NCBI RefSeq assembly: GCF_016862075.1
Contig: NZ_BOMG01000088.1
Location: 1 to 45,451 of the forward strand
Reading direction: 5' to 3'
Length of the DNA: 45,451 nt
DNA from: Actinoplanes couchii
Lineage (GTDB): Bacteria > Actinomycetota > Actinomycetes > Mycobacteriales > Micromonosporaceae
Shown: piece by piece, positions 1-8,292 of the stretch
How positions within the stretch are numbered: the stretch's first letter is position 1
Layout of the letters: every line of letters starts with the position of its first letter
The notes under the pieces: generated by a model
Seen by the model: the letters and a program-made list of their open reading frames with translations, nothing else
The model's database searches: none
What the model was told of the DNA's origin: nothing
Made by a program: the position numbers and the translations under genes

Positions 1-41
1 CCTTCGACCGCTTCGCTTTCGCGTTTCGGCCCCCGGGGCAC

Positions 42-77
42 TCGCTCTACTTTACTAGGTCTTCCCGGCGTTGTCAA
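42..77 (-). promoter_or_regulatory. Strong sigma70/HrdB-type promoter firing left out of the window
   Basis: Read on the minus strand, the -35 is TTGACA (77-72) and the -10 is TAAAGT (54-49), separated by exactly 17 bases. A start near 42 would give a GC-rich leader running off the left edge. A perfect -35 with optimal spacing is unusual in a high-GC actinomycete and resembles rRNA operon promoters. The transcribed gene lies outside the window, so the rRNA link is inference. Confidence 0.6.
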
Positions 78-90
78 CCGGTTTATCCCG

Positions 91-303
91 GTCGATCCCG
101 ATCTGCCCTAGTACATCCCCAGCGTCTAGCGCACGACCTGAGTCGTGATCCAGACTTCGAGGAGTCCTGCAGGACGGCCGTTGCGGTTCGTGTTGCTTGA
201 CCCGCTTGCCTCGCCCGTTTCCCTGCTGGCTCGCAAAACATTACCCGTACGTTCTTTGCGCTCCAAATCGGGGGTCACCCTCAGTCGTTTTGCCTGTTCA
301 AAA
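91..303. other. Intergenic stretch with no gene seen
   Basis: The reading frames here lack actinobacterial codon bias, ribosome binding sites or recognisable domains. It probably holds upstream elements of the leftward promoter at 42-77 and the end of the Rieske transcript. Confidence 0.4.
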
Positions 304-359
304 GGGGTTTCAGGGCCGCCGGACCTCGACAGGGGTTTCAGGGCCGCCGGACCTCGACA
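304..359. repeat. Perfect 28-bp tandem duplication across the Rieske gene stop
   Basis: Unit 304-331 is repeated exactly at 332-359. The right-hand copy contains the last codons and stop codon (338-340) of the minus-strand Rieske gene. The left-hand copy is a downstream duplicate of that gene end, including a second out-of-use stop. It looks like a recent slippage or short duplication and leaves the protein unchanged. Confidence 0.9.
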
Positions 360-1186
360 AGCCCCGCACGCACCCGGACCGGTAGTACCGGTTGATCGTT
401 CCCGGCCGGCCCGTGCACGACCGCTCCGTCGTCGAGCCGGAACGTGCTCCCGTGCCACGGGCACTCGACACATCCGTCGGACACCGTCCCCTCGCTGAGC
501 GGCCCGCCCTCGTGCGAACACCTGTCGATCAGCGCACTGACCCGTTCCCCCTGGCGGAAGAGGAGAACGGCGACGTCCCCGACCCGGCGGGCGGCCGGTT
601 TGCCGTCCGGCAGCGAGGAGAGCGAGCCGGCCACGGTCCATTCGTCCGGCACGCGCGCCACCTCGGGTGCCGCGTGACTGATGCCGCCGCCCTGGGCGTA
701 CGACAAATGGCCTCCGAGGAAGGAACCGGCTCCCGCGACCGAGAGACCGGCATAGGCCAACGCCTTGCCTCGCGTGGTGTGCCCGGTCAGCCGGGCGATC
801 AGCGATCCCGCGTAGAGGCCGACGGCAAGTGTGTTGACCGCGGCGTGCACGAGACCGACCCGCTGCCGGTCCCTGGTCATCTCGGACCAGTCGACGAGTC
901 CGGCGGCCATCGCGGGCACCGCTCCGGCGAGGCCGGTGGCGACCAGTGTGGTCGACGCCCTCGCGAAGGCACGGGAGGGAAGGGCGTCCAGGACCGCGGC
1001 GGACATGAACGCGCCGACCGGGAGCTGGACGAGAACGGGGTGCAGGGGATGCCCGATCGGGCTGCCGTGCAGGAGGTCCCGCAGCCTGCGCGGGCGGACC
1101 GTGGCCGTGACCGCGGTCCGGAGTCGGTCGCCGGCGCCGTCGAGGGCGTCGGCCTGTTCGAGCCGGGTGAGTGCCTGCCGCAACAT
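338..1186 (-). CDS. DUF2231 membrane domain fused to a Rieske [2Fe-2S] domain
   Basis: A 282-residue protein. Residues about 35-170 form a four-helix membrane domain of the DUF2231 type, including an HPLHPVLVQLP signature. A C-terminal Rieske domain follows, with both cluster-binding pairs present: C223-x-H225 and C242-x2-H245. It is likely a membrane-anchored electron-transfer protein with the cluster domain at the membrane face, but its partner is not known. It lies 35 bases downstream of a flavin disulfide reductase on the same strand, so the two may be co-transcribed. The start at 1186 is the first ATG; no strong ribosome binding site is visible. The family assignment is secure, the redox partner unknown. 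Confidence 0.85.
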   Translation of the reverse strand: MLRQALTRLEQADALDGAGDRLRTAVTATVRPRRLRDLLHGSPIGHPLHPVLVQLPVGAFMSAAVLDALPSRAFARASTTLVATGLAGAVPAMAAGLVDWSEMTRDRQRVGLVHAAVNTLAVGLYAGSLIARLTGHTTRGKALAYAGLSVAGAGSFLGGHLSYAQGGGISHAAPEVARVPDEWTVAGSLSSLPDGKPAARRVGDVAVLLFRQGERVSALIDRCSHEGGPLSEGTVSDGCVECPWHGSTFRLDDGAVVHGPAGNDQPVLPVRVRAGLVEVRRP

Positions 1187-1221
1187 GTGTGGCGGGTGCC
1201 CACCCGGATCCGGTCGAAACG

Positions 1222-2577
1222 TCAGGCGAGTGTCTTCAGGGCGTCGCCGATGCCGCGGTGGAACGTGGGGTACGCCCAGATCTGGCTGGCCAGGGTCGAC
1301 AACGGCACCTCGCCGTGGATCGCCACCGCCAGGGCGCCGATCATCTCGCCGCCGGCCGGGCCCGCGGTGGTGGCGCCGACGAGACGGTCACCGGAGGCGA
1401 CGACCTTGATGAAGCCCTCGTTGCCGGGGCCGTGCACAAAACCGCGGGAGGTGTAGGAGAGCTGAACCTGCCCGACCCGCACATCACCGCCGGCGTCGCG
1501 GGCCTGCTTCTCGGTGAGCCCGACGGCGCCGATCTCCGGGTCGATGAAGGTGACCCGGGGCAGCGCGCGGTAGTCGGCGCCGGGCCCGCCCTGCCCGAGG
1601 ATGTCCCGGACGGCGATGTCGGCCTCGTACATGGCCATGTGGGTGAAGGCTCCGTGCCCGGTGACGTCGCCGACGGCCCACACCTTGTCCCCGGCGCGCA
1701 TCCGGTCGTCGGTGTCGAGGAAGCGTGCGGCCGGGTCGAGGCCGATGGTCTCCAGGCCGAGGTCCTTCAGACGGGCGGTTCGACCGGTGGCGACCAAGAG
1801 TTTCTCGCCGGTGACGGTGCTGCCGTCGTCCAGGGTGACGGTGAAGCCGTCGGAGTGGACGACCGACGAGGAGTGCACGCCGGTGCGCACGGTCACCCCG
1901 TCGGCGGCGAGCACCGCGGCGGCCACCTCGGAGGACTCGGGCTCCTCCATGGCGAGGATCCGGCCGGAGCCCTCGACGATCGTGACCTGCACTCCGAAGC
2001 GGGCGAAGACCTGGGCGAACTCGCAGCCGATCGCGCCGCCGCCGAGGATGACCAGCGACGACGGCAACACCGTGGTCTCGACGGCTTCGCGGTTGGTCCA
2101 GTACGGGGTTCCGGCCAGTCCGTCGATCGGGGGGATGAAGGCGGCCGTCCCGGTGGCGACGACCACGCCGCGCGAAGCGACATAGGAGACATCGCCCACC
2201 CGGACTCGGCCGGGGCCGGTGACGGTGGCGGTCCCCCGTACAAAATGGCCGCCTTTGCCGGTGAAACGGTCGACGGCCACCTTGTCGTCCCAGTTGTCGG
2301 TGGCCTGCTCCCGGATCCGGCGGGCGACCGGCGCCCAGTCGGGGGTGACGGTCGAGTCGCCGGCCAGTCCGGGGATCCGACGCGCTTCGGCCAGGGCGGA
2401 TCCGGCGCGCACCATCATCTTGGTCGGGATGCAGCCCCAGTACGGGCACTCCCCGCCGACCAGCCGGTGTTCGACGCCGATCACGTCGAGCCCGGCGGCG
2501 GCGAGCCGGCCACCGGCCTCCTCGCCGCCCACGCCGAGCCCGATGACAACCACATCCACGTTGCGTACGTCAGCCAT
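1222..2577 (-). CDS. FAD/NAD(P)-dependent disulfide oxidoreductase (lipoamide dehydrogenase-like)
   Basis: A 451-residue member of the class I flavin disulfide reductases. An N-terminal FAD-binding glycine motif (residues 12-18) is followed by the redox-active pair C44-x4-C49 in the GGECPYWGCIPTK context, a second nucleotide-binding fold (ILGGGAIGCEFAQVF) and a dimerisation domain. The C-terminal HPT/E catalytic dyad of true lipoamide dehydrogenase is not obvious: the region reads AYPTFHRGIGDAL. It is therefore more likely a mercuric-reductase-like or quinone/disulfide reductase than Lpd itself. The substrate cannot be told. The Rieske gene follows on the same strand, and a photolyase gene precedes it across a 73-base gap. 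Confidence 0.82.
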   Translation of the reverse strand: MADVRNVDVVVIGLGVGGEEAGGRLAAAGLDVIGVEHRLVGGECPYWGCIPTKMMVRAGSALAEARRIPGLAGDSTVTPDWAPVARRIREQATDNWDDKVAVDRFTGKGGHFVRGTATVTGPGRVRVGDVSYVASRGVVVATGTAAFIPPIDGLAGTPYWTNREAVETTVLPSSLVILGGGAIGCEFAQVFARFGVQVTIVEGSGRILAMEEPESSEVAAAVLAADGVTVRTGVHSSSVVHSDGFTVTLDDGSTVTGEKLLVATGRTARLKDLGLETIGLDPAARFLDTDDRMRAGDKVWAVGDVTGHGAFTHMAMYEADIAVRDILGQGGPGADYRALPRVTFIDPEIGAVGLTEKQARDAGGDVRVGQVQLSYTSRGFVHGPGNEGFIKVVASGDRLVGATTAGPAGGEMIGALAVAIHGEVPLSTLASQIWAYPTFHRGIGDALKTLA

Positions 2578-2603
2578 GCGTCCCAGCTAACCATCGGGAG
2601 CGA

Positions 2604-2647
2604 ATCCCGCCGGAGGAAGTGTTGACGGACGCAACCACCGGCGGGAT
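2604..2647. terminator. Long-loop hairpin after the photolyase gene
   Basis: ATCCCGCCGG (2604-2613) pairs perfectly with CCGGCGGGAT (2638-2647) around a 24-base loop, just after the photolyase stop. There is no clear T-tract, so it may be a processing or weak termination site. Confidence 0.35.
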
Positions 2648-2650
2648 CCG

Positions 2651-3949
2651 CTAGTCCCGTAACCAGACCGCTTCGTCGCGGTGCGATTCGAGCGGTTTGG
2701 GGTAGTCGAGGCCGGTCAGTCGCCAGGGTTGGTGGACGGCCGGGCCCTCGATGGCTTTGAGTTCCGGTACGTAGCGACGAACGTACACGCCGTCGGGGTC
2801 GAATCGCAGTGCTTGCCGAATCGGGTTGAAGCGCCGGTAGGGCCGGGTGTCGTTGCCGGTGCCCGCGGTCCACTGCCAGTTGCCGGAGTTGTTCGGCACG
2901 TCGCCGTCGAGCAGCCACTTGAAGAACCACGCGGCGCCGGGCCGCCAGTCGATGCCGAGGTGTTTGGTGAGGAAGGCGGCGGTGATGAGCCGGGCCCGGT
3001 TGTGCATCCACCCCTCCTCCCGCAGCTGACGCATGCCCGCGTCGACGATCGGGACTCCGGTGAGCCCGTCCTGCCAGTGCTTCAGGCCGTCGTCGTCGGT
3101 GCGCCACTGGTTGTCCGCGGCGGGGCGCAGCGCTTCGGTGGAGAGCTTCGGGTTGACCCGGGCCACCTGGTAGTAGAAGTCGCGCCAGCAGAGCTGACGG
3201 ACGAACGGGTCGGCGTCGTGCTTGCGGCTCGCCTCGGCCAGGGTCAGTGGCGAGAGACAACCGAAGCGCAGGTACGGGGACAGCCTGCTGGTCGCGTCCC
3301 CGGGCATGTCGTCGTGGGTGTCCCCGTACTCGCCGATGCCGTGCCGCAACCAACTGGTGAGCCGCCGGCGGGCCGCGCTCTCGCCACCCTCGCCCGGCCC
3401 GTCCCCCGGCGCCGGGAGGCGGCCGGCGGTGAGCCCGTCCGGCAGGGTGATCCGTTTCGGCGTCGCCGCCTCGCTCCGCCATTGCCGCGCCGACCAGGCC
3501 CGGTAGTAGGGCGTGAAGACCTTGTAGCAGTCGCCGCCTCCGCCGGGCCGCAGGTCGCCTGGTTCGACGACGGTGAGCCCGGGGTGCAGTTCGACGCCGA
3601 TGCGATGCCGTTCGCCCTCTTCCTTCAAACGCCTTTCCCGGCGTACGGCGTACCGGCTGACGTCCTTGGCCATGGTGATCGTGGTGGCCTCGGCCTCCCG
3701 GGCCACCTTGATCGTCTCGGCGACCGGATCACCGGTGCGCACGATCAGGTCGCCGCCGAGCCCGCGCAGGTTCTCGCGCAGGTCGGCGAGGCACTGGTGC
3801 AGGAAGCGGGTGCGGTTCGGGGAGAGGTCGGCCAGGCTCGGGTCGAGCACGTAGAGGGGGACCACCCGGTCGGCGGCGCAGGCCGCGGCGAGGGCCGGGT
3901 TGTCGTGCAGGCGCAGGTCCCGGGTGAGCAGGACGACCGCGGTGCTCAT
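2651..3949 (-). CDS. phr: Deoxyribodipyrimidine photolyase
   Basis: A 432-residue class I CPD photolyase, which uses FADH- and blue light to split cyclobutane pyrimidine dimers. The N-terminal antenna-binding Rossmann domain starts TAVVLLTRDLRLHDNPAL. The C-terminal FAD domain carries GVPIVDAGMRQL, GWMHNRARLI and NSGNWQWTAGTG motifs. In actinobacteria the antenna is often 8-hydroxydeazaflavin, but that is not visible here. Its ATG overlaps the crtB stop (TGATG at 3949), so it is translationally coupled to phytoene synthase. Pairing DNA photorepair with carotenoid synthesis in one transcript fits a light-induced stress operon. Length is normal. Confidence 0.95.
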   Translation of the reverse strand: MSTAVVLLTRDLRLHDNPALAAACAADRVVPLYVLDPSLADLSPNRTRFLHQCLADLRENLRGLGGDLIVRTGDPVAETIKVAREAEATTITMAKDVSRYAVRRERRLKEEGERHRIGVELHPGLTVVEPGDLRPGGGGDCYKVFTPYYRAWSARQWRSEAATPKRITLPDGLTAGRLPAPGDGPGEGGESAARRRLTSWLRHGIGEYGDTHDDMPGDATSRLSPYLRFGCLSPLTLAEASRKHDADPFVRQLCWRDFYYQVARVNPKLSTEALRPAADNQWRTDDDGLKHWQDGLTGVPIVDAGMRQLREEGWMHNRARLITAAFLTKHLGIDWRPGAAWFFKWLLDGDVPNNSGNWQWTAGTGNDTRPYRRFNPIRQALRFDPDGVYVRRYVPELKAIEGPAVHQPWRLTGLDYPKPLESHRDEAVWLRD

Positions 3950-4836
3950 CAGGCCGCCAACTGGACCGGGGTGCCGGGCCGGGTCAGGAGGCTGCGGACG
4001 GCGACGGCGGCCCGGCGGTGGTTCGGCACGGTGGCGCGCTGCCGGAACACGTCGTGGTCGAGGGCCTCGATCTCGTCGAGGATGCCGCCGTAGAGCTGGA
4101 AGGCGGTGCGCATGCAGGCCTGCGAGGTGGGTTCCAGCAGCGGGATGCCGGGGGCGGCCAGGACGTAGTGCTCGCGGGCGCGGGCCACCTCGGCCTTGAT
4201 CAGGTTCTTGATCGGCGGGGTGGCGACGCCCCGGCGGAGGTCGTCGGCGGTCACCCCGAACTCGTCGAGGTGCTCCTGCGGCAGGTAGATCCGGCCGCGA
4301 TCGACGTCCTCGGCGATGTCCCGGATGAAGTTGGTGAGCTGGAACGCGAAGCCGAGCTGGCGGGCCGGTTCGCGGGCGGCGGCCAGGTCGGAGGACTCCA
4401 GGATCGGCAGCATCATGGTGCCGATGACGGCGGCCGAGCCCTCCATGTAGTCGAGTAGGTCGTCGTAGGTGGGGTACCCGGCGACTGTGATGTCCATCGC
4501 CATGCTGCGCAGGAACTTCTCGAAGTCGGTGAGATCCAGGTCGAAGACCGCGATGGTGTGCAGGACGGCCGGGAGCAGCGGGTCGTCGGTGGGTTCGCCG
4601 CGGAGGCCGGCCATGAACCGGTCACCCCACTCGGTGAGCAGGGCGGCGCGCTCGGCGGCGGGCCGGGACTCGGTGCGGTCGACGATTTCGTCCGCATATC
4701 GAGTGAATCCGTAGAGGGCGTGCACATGCCGCCGCTTCCACGCCGGTAGCAACCGGGTCGCGAGGTAGTACGTCCGCCCATGCGCTCGATGTATCTCGCG
4801 GCAGCGCTCATAGGCAGCTGCCAGATCGGTTTCCAT
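3949..4836 (-). CDS. crtB: Phytoene synthase
   Basis: A 295-residue squalene/phytoene synthase that condenses two GGPP into phytoene. Both Asp-rich substrate-Mg motifs are present: D49-E-I-V-D53 (YADEIVD) and DIAEDVDRGRIYLP. Other family marks include HVHALYGFTRYAD and the QLTNFIRD helix. It is transcribed divergently from crtE, its substrate supplier, across a 69-base gap, and is coupled to the photolyase downstream. Squalene synthases share the fold. The crtE/crtI context makes phytoene the probable product; dehydrosqualene is a less likely alternative. Confidence 0.93.
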   Translation of the reverse strand: METDLAAAYERCREIHRAHGRTYYLATRLLPAWKRRHVHALYGFTRYADEIVDRTESRPAAERAALLTEWGDRFMAGLRGEPTDDPLLPAVLHTIAVFDLDLTDFEKFLRSMAMDITVAGYPTYDDLLDYMEGSAAVIGTMMLPILESSDLAAAREPARQLGFAFQLTNFIRDIAEDVDRGRIYLPQEHLDEFGVTADDLRRGVATPPIKNLIKAEVARAREHYVLAAPGIPLLEPTSQACMRTAFQLYGGILDEIEALDHDVFRQRATVPNHRRAAVAVRSLLTRPGTPVQLAA

Positions 4837-4853
4837 GTCCGGGCCTCCGGCTA

Positions 4854-4875
4854 AATCGACGCACGAATCGACGCA
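4854..4875. promoter_or_regulatory. Direct repeat AATCGACGCA x2 in the crtB/crtE divergent promoter
   Basis: AATCGACGCA occurs at 4854-4863 and again at 4866-4875, a 12-base period. Each copy contains TnnAC, resembling the TnnACA core of the 11-bp direct repeats bound by Thermus CarH. The repeat overlaps the likely crtB -10 region. It is a candidate operator for the LitR/CarH-like regulator at 8282-9400. The repeat is seen; the binding is inferred. Confidence 0.5.
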
Positions 4876-4888
4876 ACTTCAAGAAGTT
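4875..4888. promoter_or_regulatory. 14-bp palindrome between crtB and crtE
   Basis: AACTTC-AA-GAAGTT is a perfect inverted repeat. On the minus strand it supplies a possible crtB -35 (TTGAAG, 4882-4877). On the plus strand it sits immediately upstream of TACGGT (4893-4898), a possible crtE -10. That -10 is 7 bases from the crtE GTG, so the crtE mRNA may be nearly leaderless. Confidence 0.45.
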
Positions 4889-4905
4889 AGGGTACGGTAC
4901 TCAGC

Positions 4906-5976
4906 GTGGCCAATCACACCCTCGAGGGAAATCGCCTCGAAGCGATCCCCCGCCAGCCGGTCTCGCACCGAGCGCTGATCGGCGCCGTCGAGGGCACGCT
5001 TGCCGACTTCCTCGCCTGTCAGATCGCCTCCCTCGACACCGTCGACCCCGCACTCGGTGGCTTCGCGCGCACCGCCCGGGACCTGGTGATGGCCGGAGGT
5101 AAACGAGTCAGGCCGACCTTCGCCTACTGGGGCTGGCGTGGCGTCGCCGGATCCGGCGAACCCGTCGAAGGACTGTTACCCGCCCTGGGCGCGCTCGAAC
5201 TCATGCACACGTTCGCGCTGGTCCACGACGACCTGATGGACCGGTCCGCCACCCGGCGCGGCCGGCCCACCGCGCACCGGATCTTCGCCGCCCAGCACGG
5301 CGAGCAGTTCGGTGACGCGGCCGCGATCCTGGTCGGCGACCTCTGCCTGGTCTGGGCCGACCAACTGCTGGCCCGCACCGATCTGCCCGCGCCGGTCCTG
5401 ATGGAGGTCCGGGCCCGCTACGACCGGATGCGCGTCGAAGTCGTCGCCGGGCAGTACCTGGACGTGCTCGGTGAAACCGATCCGTCGGCCTGGTCGGTGG
5501 AGCGGGCGCTGCTCGTGGCCCGGCACAAGACCGCCAGTTACACGGTGCAGTGGCCGCTCGGGTTCGGGCTGGCCCTCGGCGCCAGCACGCGGGCCGACCT
5601 GGAGGAGGCGTACCAGGTCTACGGTCTCGCCGTCGGGGAGGCCTTCCAGCTCCGCGACGATCTGCTCGGCGTCTACGGCGACCCGGCGATCACCGGCAAA
5701 CCGGCCTGCGACGACCTGCGCACCGGCAAACCCACCACCCTGCTGATGCTGGCGCGCCAGATGGCGACCCCGGCCCAGCTCGACGAACTGCCCACCGCCA
5801 CGATCACCCGGCAGGCGGAGATCATCACCGCGACCGGGGCACCGGCCCGGGTCGAAGAGATGATCTCCGAGCGGGTCGGTACGGCGGTCGCCGCGCTCGA
5901 CGACGCACCGGTCCATCCCGACGCGCGGGCCGCTCTGGTCGAGTTGGCCACCGCCACCACGTACCGCCCGGCATGA
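4906..5976 (+). CDS. crtE: Polyprenyl diphosphate synthase, probably geranylgeranyl diphosphate synthase
   Basis: A 356-residue all-alpha trans-prenyltransferase. The first Asp-rich motif is D108-DLM-D112 and the second is DDLLGVYGD beginning at D251. GGKRVRP (residues 64-70) binds IPP pyrophosphate. The aromatic residue five positions before the first motif (F103) fits type I GGPP synthases, so C20 is the likely chain length. It begins the plus-strand operon crtE-crtI-idi-regulator. The GTG at 4906 is only about 8 bases from a possible -10, which suggests a short or absent leader. It supplies GGPP to CrtB, encoded divergently. Confidence 0.92.
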   Translation: MANHTLEGNRLEAIPRQPVSHRALIGAVEGTLADFLACQIASLDTVDPALGGFARTARDLVMAGGKRVRPTFAYWGWRGVAGSGEPVEGLLPALGALELMHTFALVHDDLMDRSATRRGRPTAHRIFAAQHGEQFGDAAAILVGDLCLVWADQLLARTDLPAPVLMEVRARYDRMRVEVVAGQYLDVLGETDPSAWSVERALLVARHKTASYTVQWPLGFGLALGASTRADLEEAYQVYGLAVGEAFQLRDDLLGVYGDPAITGKPACDDLRTGKPTTLLMLARQMATPAQLDELPTATITRQAEIITATGAPARVEEMISERVGTAVAALDDAPVHPDARAALVELATATTYRPA

Positions 5977-5994
5977 TGTCTTTTCCCCTCGGTC

Positions 5995-6028
5995 TTTGGA
6001 GCTTTTCCGTGCTCGGTTTTGGAGCTTT
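5995..6028 (+). promoter_or_regulatory. Duplicated TTTGGAGCTTT leader fixing the crtI start
   Basis: TTTGGAGCTTT occurs at 5995-6005 and 6018-6028, both in the crtE-crtI gap. Each carries a GGAG ribosome binding core. The second core (6021-6024) is 7 bases before the GTG at 6032, supporting that start over the longer TTG-initiated frame at 5996. Confidence 0.6.
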
Positions 6029-6031
6029 CAC

Positions 6032-7513
6032 GTGCGCACTGTGACCGGGCCCACCGATCGGGTCGTCATCGTCGGAGCCGGGCTCGCCGGGCTGGCCACC
6101 GCACTGCACCTGGCCGCGGCCGGGCGGCAGGTCACCGTCGTCGAACGCGAGCCGGTCCCCGGCGGGCGGGCCGGGCGGCTGGCGATGGGCGGGTACGAGT
6201 TCGACACCGGCCCGACCGTGCTGACCATGCCCGACCTGATCGCCGAACCGCTCAACGCCGTCGGCGAGAACCTGAGCGACTGGCTGGAGCTGACCCCGAT
6301 CGACCCGGCGTACCGGGCGTACTACCCGGACGGGTCGACGCTCGACGTGCGCACCGACACCACCCGGATGGCCGCCGAGATCGCCCGGGTCTGCGGCTCC
6401 CGCGAAGCCGACGGCTACCTGCGGTTCGTCGACTTCACCAGGCGGCTGTGGCAGCTCGAACGCAACCACTTCATCGACAAGAACCTCGACAGCCCCGTCG
6501 ATCTGATGAACCTCAACCTGCTGAAACTGCTCGGACTGGGCGCGTTCCGGCGGTTGCAGCCGAAGATCGACCAGTACTTCCGCGATCCCCGTACCCAGCG
6601 GATCTTCTCGTTCCAGGCGATGTACGCCGGGCTCGCGCCGCACGACGCGCTCGCCATCTACGCGGTCATCGCCTACCTGGACTCGGTCGCCGGCGTCTAC
6701 TTCCCCAAGGGCGGCATGCACGCCGTGCCACGAGCCCTGGCCGGCGCCGCCGAGAAACACGGGGTCACCTTCCGTTACGAGACCACGGTCGAGCGGGTGG
6801 TGATCGAGAACGGTCGCGCGACAGGTGTGCTGACCACCGACGGCGAGCACATCCCCGCCGACGCGGTGGTGCTCAACCCGGACCTGCCGATCGCCTACCG
6901 CGACCTGCTGCCGGCCCGCCGCCAGCGCAAACTCACCTACTCACCGTCGTGCGTCGTTCTGCACATCGGTTCCGACCAGGCCTATTCCAAGATCGCACAC
7001 CACAACATCCATTTCGGTACGGCGTGGAAGGGCACCTTTGACGAGGTGATCCGCAAGGGTCTCCTGATGAGCGACCCATCACTGCTGGTGACCAACCCGA
7101 CCCACAGCGACCCGACCGTGGCGCCGGCCGGCAAACAGACCTACTACGTGCTCGCGCCCACCCCCAACCTGGAGGCCGGGCCGATCGACTGGCGCGGTGG
7201 CATGGACAAGCGCTACGCCGACGAGATCCTGCGCGTCCTGGAGAACCGGGGCTACGTCGGCTTCCGGGACGGCGTCGAAGTCCAGCGGATCATCACGCCC
7301 GCCGACTGGGCCGACCAGGGCATGGCCGCCGGCACCCCGTTCGCGGCCGCGCACACGTTCGCCCAGACCGGGCCGTTCCGCCCGTCCAACCTGCACCCCA
7401 CCCTGCCGAACGTGGTCTTCACCGGCTCCGGCACCCAGCCCGGCGTCGGCGTACCGATGGTGCTGATCTCCGGCAAGCTGGCCGCCTCCCGGATCACCGG
7501 CGGTGCGGCGTGA
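6032..7513 (+). CDS. crtI: Phytoene desaturase (CrtI type)
   Basis: A 493-residue FAD-dependent desaturase that introduces double bonds into phytoene to give lycopene or a shorter desaturation product. The N-terminal dinucleotide motif VVIVGAGLAGLATALH is followed by the PGGRAG segment. The C-terminal bacterial-type signature ends GSGTQPGVGVPMVLISGK. The start GTG at 6032 is chosen for the GGAG seven bases upstream; GTG 6041 is an alternative. The gene overlaps idi by four bases (GTGA). No lycopene cyclase or modifying enzyme follows, so the final pigment cannot be predicted from this locus alone. Confidence 0.94.
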   Translation: MRTVTGPTDRVVIVGAGLAGLATALHLAAAGRQVTVVEREPVPGGRAGRLAMGGYEFDTGPTVLTMPDLIAEPLNAVGENLSDWLELTPIDPAYRAYYPDGSTLDVRTDTTRMAAEIARVCGSREADGYLRFVDFTRRLWQLERNHFIDKNLDSPVDLMNLNLLKLLGLGAFRRLQPKIDQYFRDPRTQRIFSFQAMYAGLAPHDALAIYAVIAYLDSVAGVYFPKGGMHAVPRALAGAAEKHGVTFRYETTVERVVIENGRATGVLTTDGEHIPADAVVLNPDLPIAYRDLLPARRQRKLTYSPSCVVLHIGSDQAYSKIAHHNIHFGTAWKGTFDEVIRKGLLMSDPSLLVTNPTHSDPTVAPAGKQTYYVLAPTPNLEAGPIDWRGGMDKRYADEILRVLENRGYVGFRDGVEVQRIITPADWADQGMAAGTPFAAAHTFAQTGPFRPSNLHPTLPNVVFTGSGTQPGVGVPMVLISGKLAASRITGGAA

Positions 7514-8292
7514 CCGTCCGGGAGAAGGAACTGGTCGAACTCGTCGACGCCCTCGGCGCCGGCACCGGGACCGCTACCGTCGCCGACGCGCATGAGGCCC
7601 CCGGTCTGCTGCACCGGGCGTTCTCGGTGTTCCTGCGCGACCCGTCCGGGAAAGTGCTGCTGCAGCAGCGGGCCGCGGTGAAGACCCGGTTCCCGCTGCG
7701 CTGGGGCAACACCTGCTGCGGGCATCCCGCACCCGGCGAGGAGACCACCGTCTCCGCCCGGCGGCGTCTCACCGAGGAACTCGGCATCGAGCCGGTGGAA
7801 CCGATCTCGCTGCGTGAAGTCGGGGTGTACGTGTACTTCGCCGCCGATCCGGTCACCGGGCGGGTCGAGCGGGAGTTCGATCACGTGCTGCTCGGGGAGG
7901 TGCCGGCCGGGATCGAGTTCCAGCCGGATCCCGGCGAGGTGGCACGGCTGCGCTGGGTGACCGTCAGCGAGCTGCTGGCGGAGATCGAGCGGGCGCCGGA
8001 GGGGTACGCGCCCTGGCTCGGCGGGGTGGCCCGGCAGCTGGCCGCCGCCATCACCGAGGAATCCGCCGGCTCTGCTTCCCGTCCCAGCACTCTTCCCGGC
8101 CCCGCCTCTCTTCCCGGCGCCGCTTCCGGTTCCGGCACCGCATCCGCTTCCGGCACCGCATCCGCTTCCGGTTCCGGCATCGCATCCGCTTCCGGTTCCG
8201 GCGCCGCTTTCGCTGAGGAATTCACCGTCCCCGCTGGGGGATCCGCCGTCGCCGCCGACGACTCTGCAGCGGAGCGGCCGGGTGGCCAATGA
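7510..8292 (+). CDS. idi: Isopentenyl-diphosphate delta-isomerase (type I, Nudix) with low-complexity tail
   Basis: A 260-residue protein whose first about 182 residues are a complete type I IPP isomerase, interconverting IPP and DMAPP for the prenyl chain made by CrtE. Conserved marks include LLQQRAAVKTRFPLRWGNTCCGHP, with the active-site Cys, and the Glu-rich Nudix helix (ARRRLTEELGI). Normal family length is about 180-200. Here about 77 extra residues, rich in Ser, Gly, Ala and Pro, come from repeated DNA around 8106-8215. The tail is probably disordered. Start and stop codons overlap crtI and the downstream regulator, implying coupling. Confidence 0.92.
   Translation: MTVREKELVELVDALGAGTGTATVADAHEAPGLLHRAFSVFLRDPSGKVLLQQRAAVKTRFPLRWGNTCCGHPAPGEETTVSARRRLTEELGIEPVEPISLREVGVYVYFAADPVTGRVEREFDHVLLGEVPAGIEFQPDPGEVARLRWVTVSELLAEIERAPEGYAPWLGGVARQLAAAITEESAGSASRPSTLPGPASLPGAASGSGTASASGTASASGSGIASASGSGAAFAEEFTVPAGGSAVAADDSAAERPGGQ
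8106..8215 (+). repeat. Imperfect short tandem repeats encoding the Idi Ser/Gly/Ala tail
   Basis: Units close to GCATCCGCTTCCGG(T/C) recur several times and translate as ASASGSG/ASASGT blocks. The irregular repeat suggests length variation by slippage. Confidence 0.7.

Noticed and set aside
1171..2625. A 484-residue plus-strand frame opposite the disulfide reductase
   Set aside because: It is the antisense shadow of a secure flavoprotein gene, with Gly/Val/Asp-biased composition and no domain.
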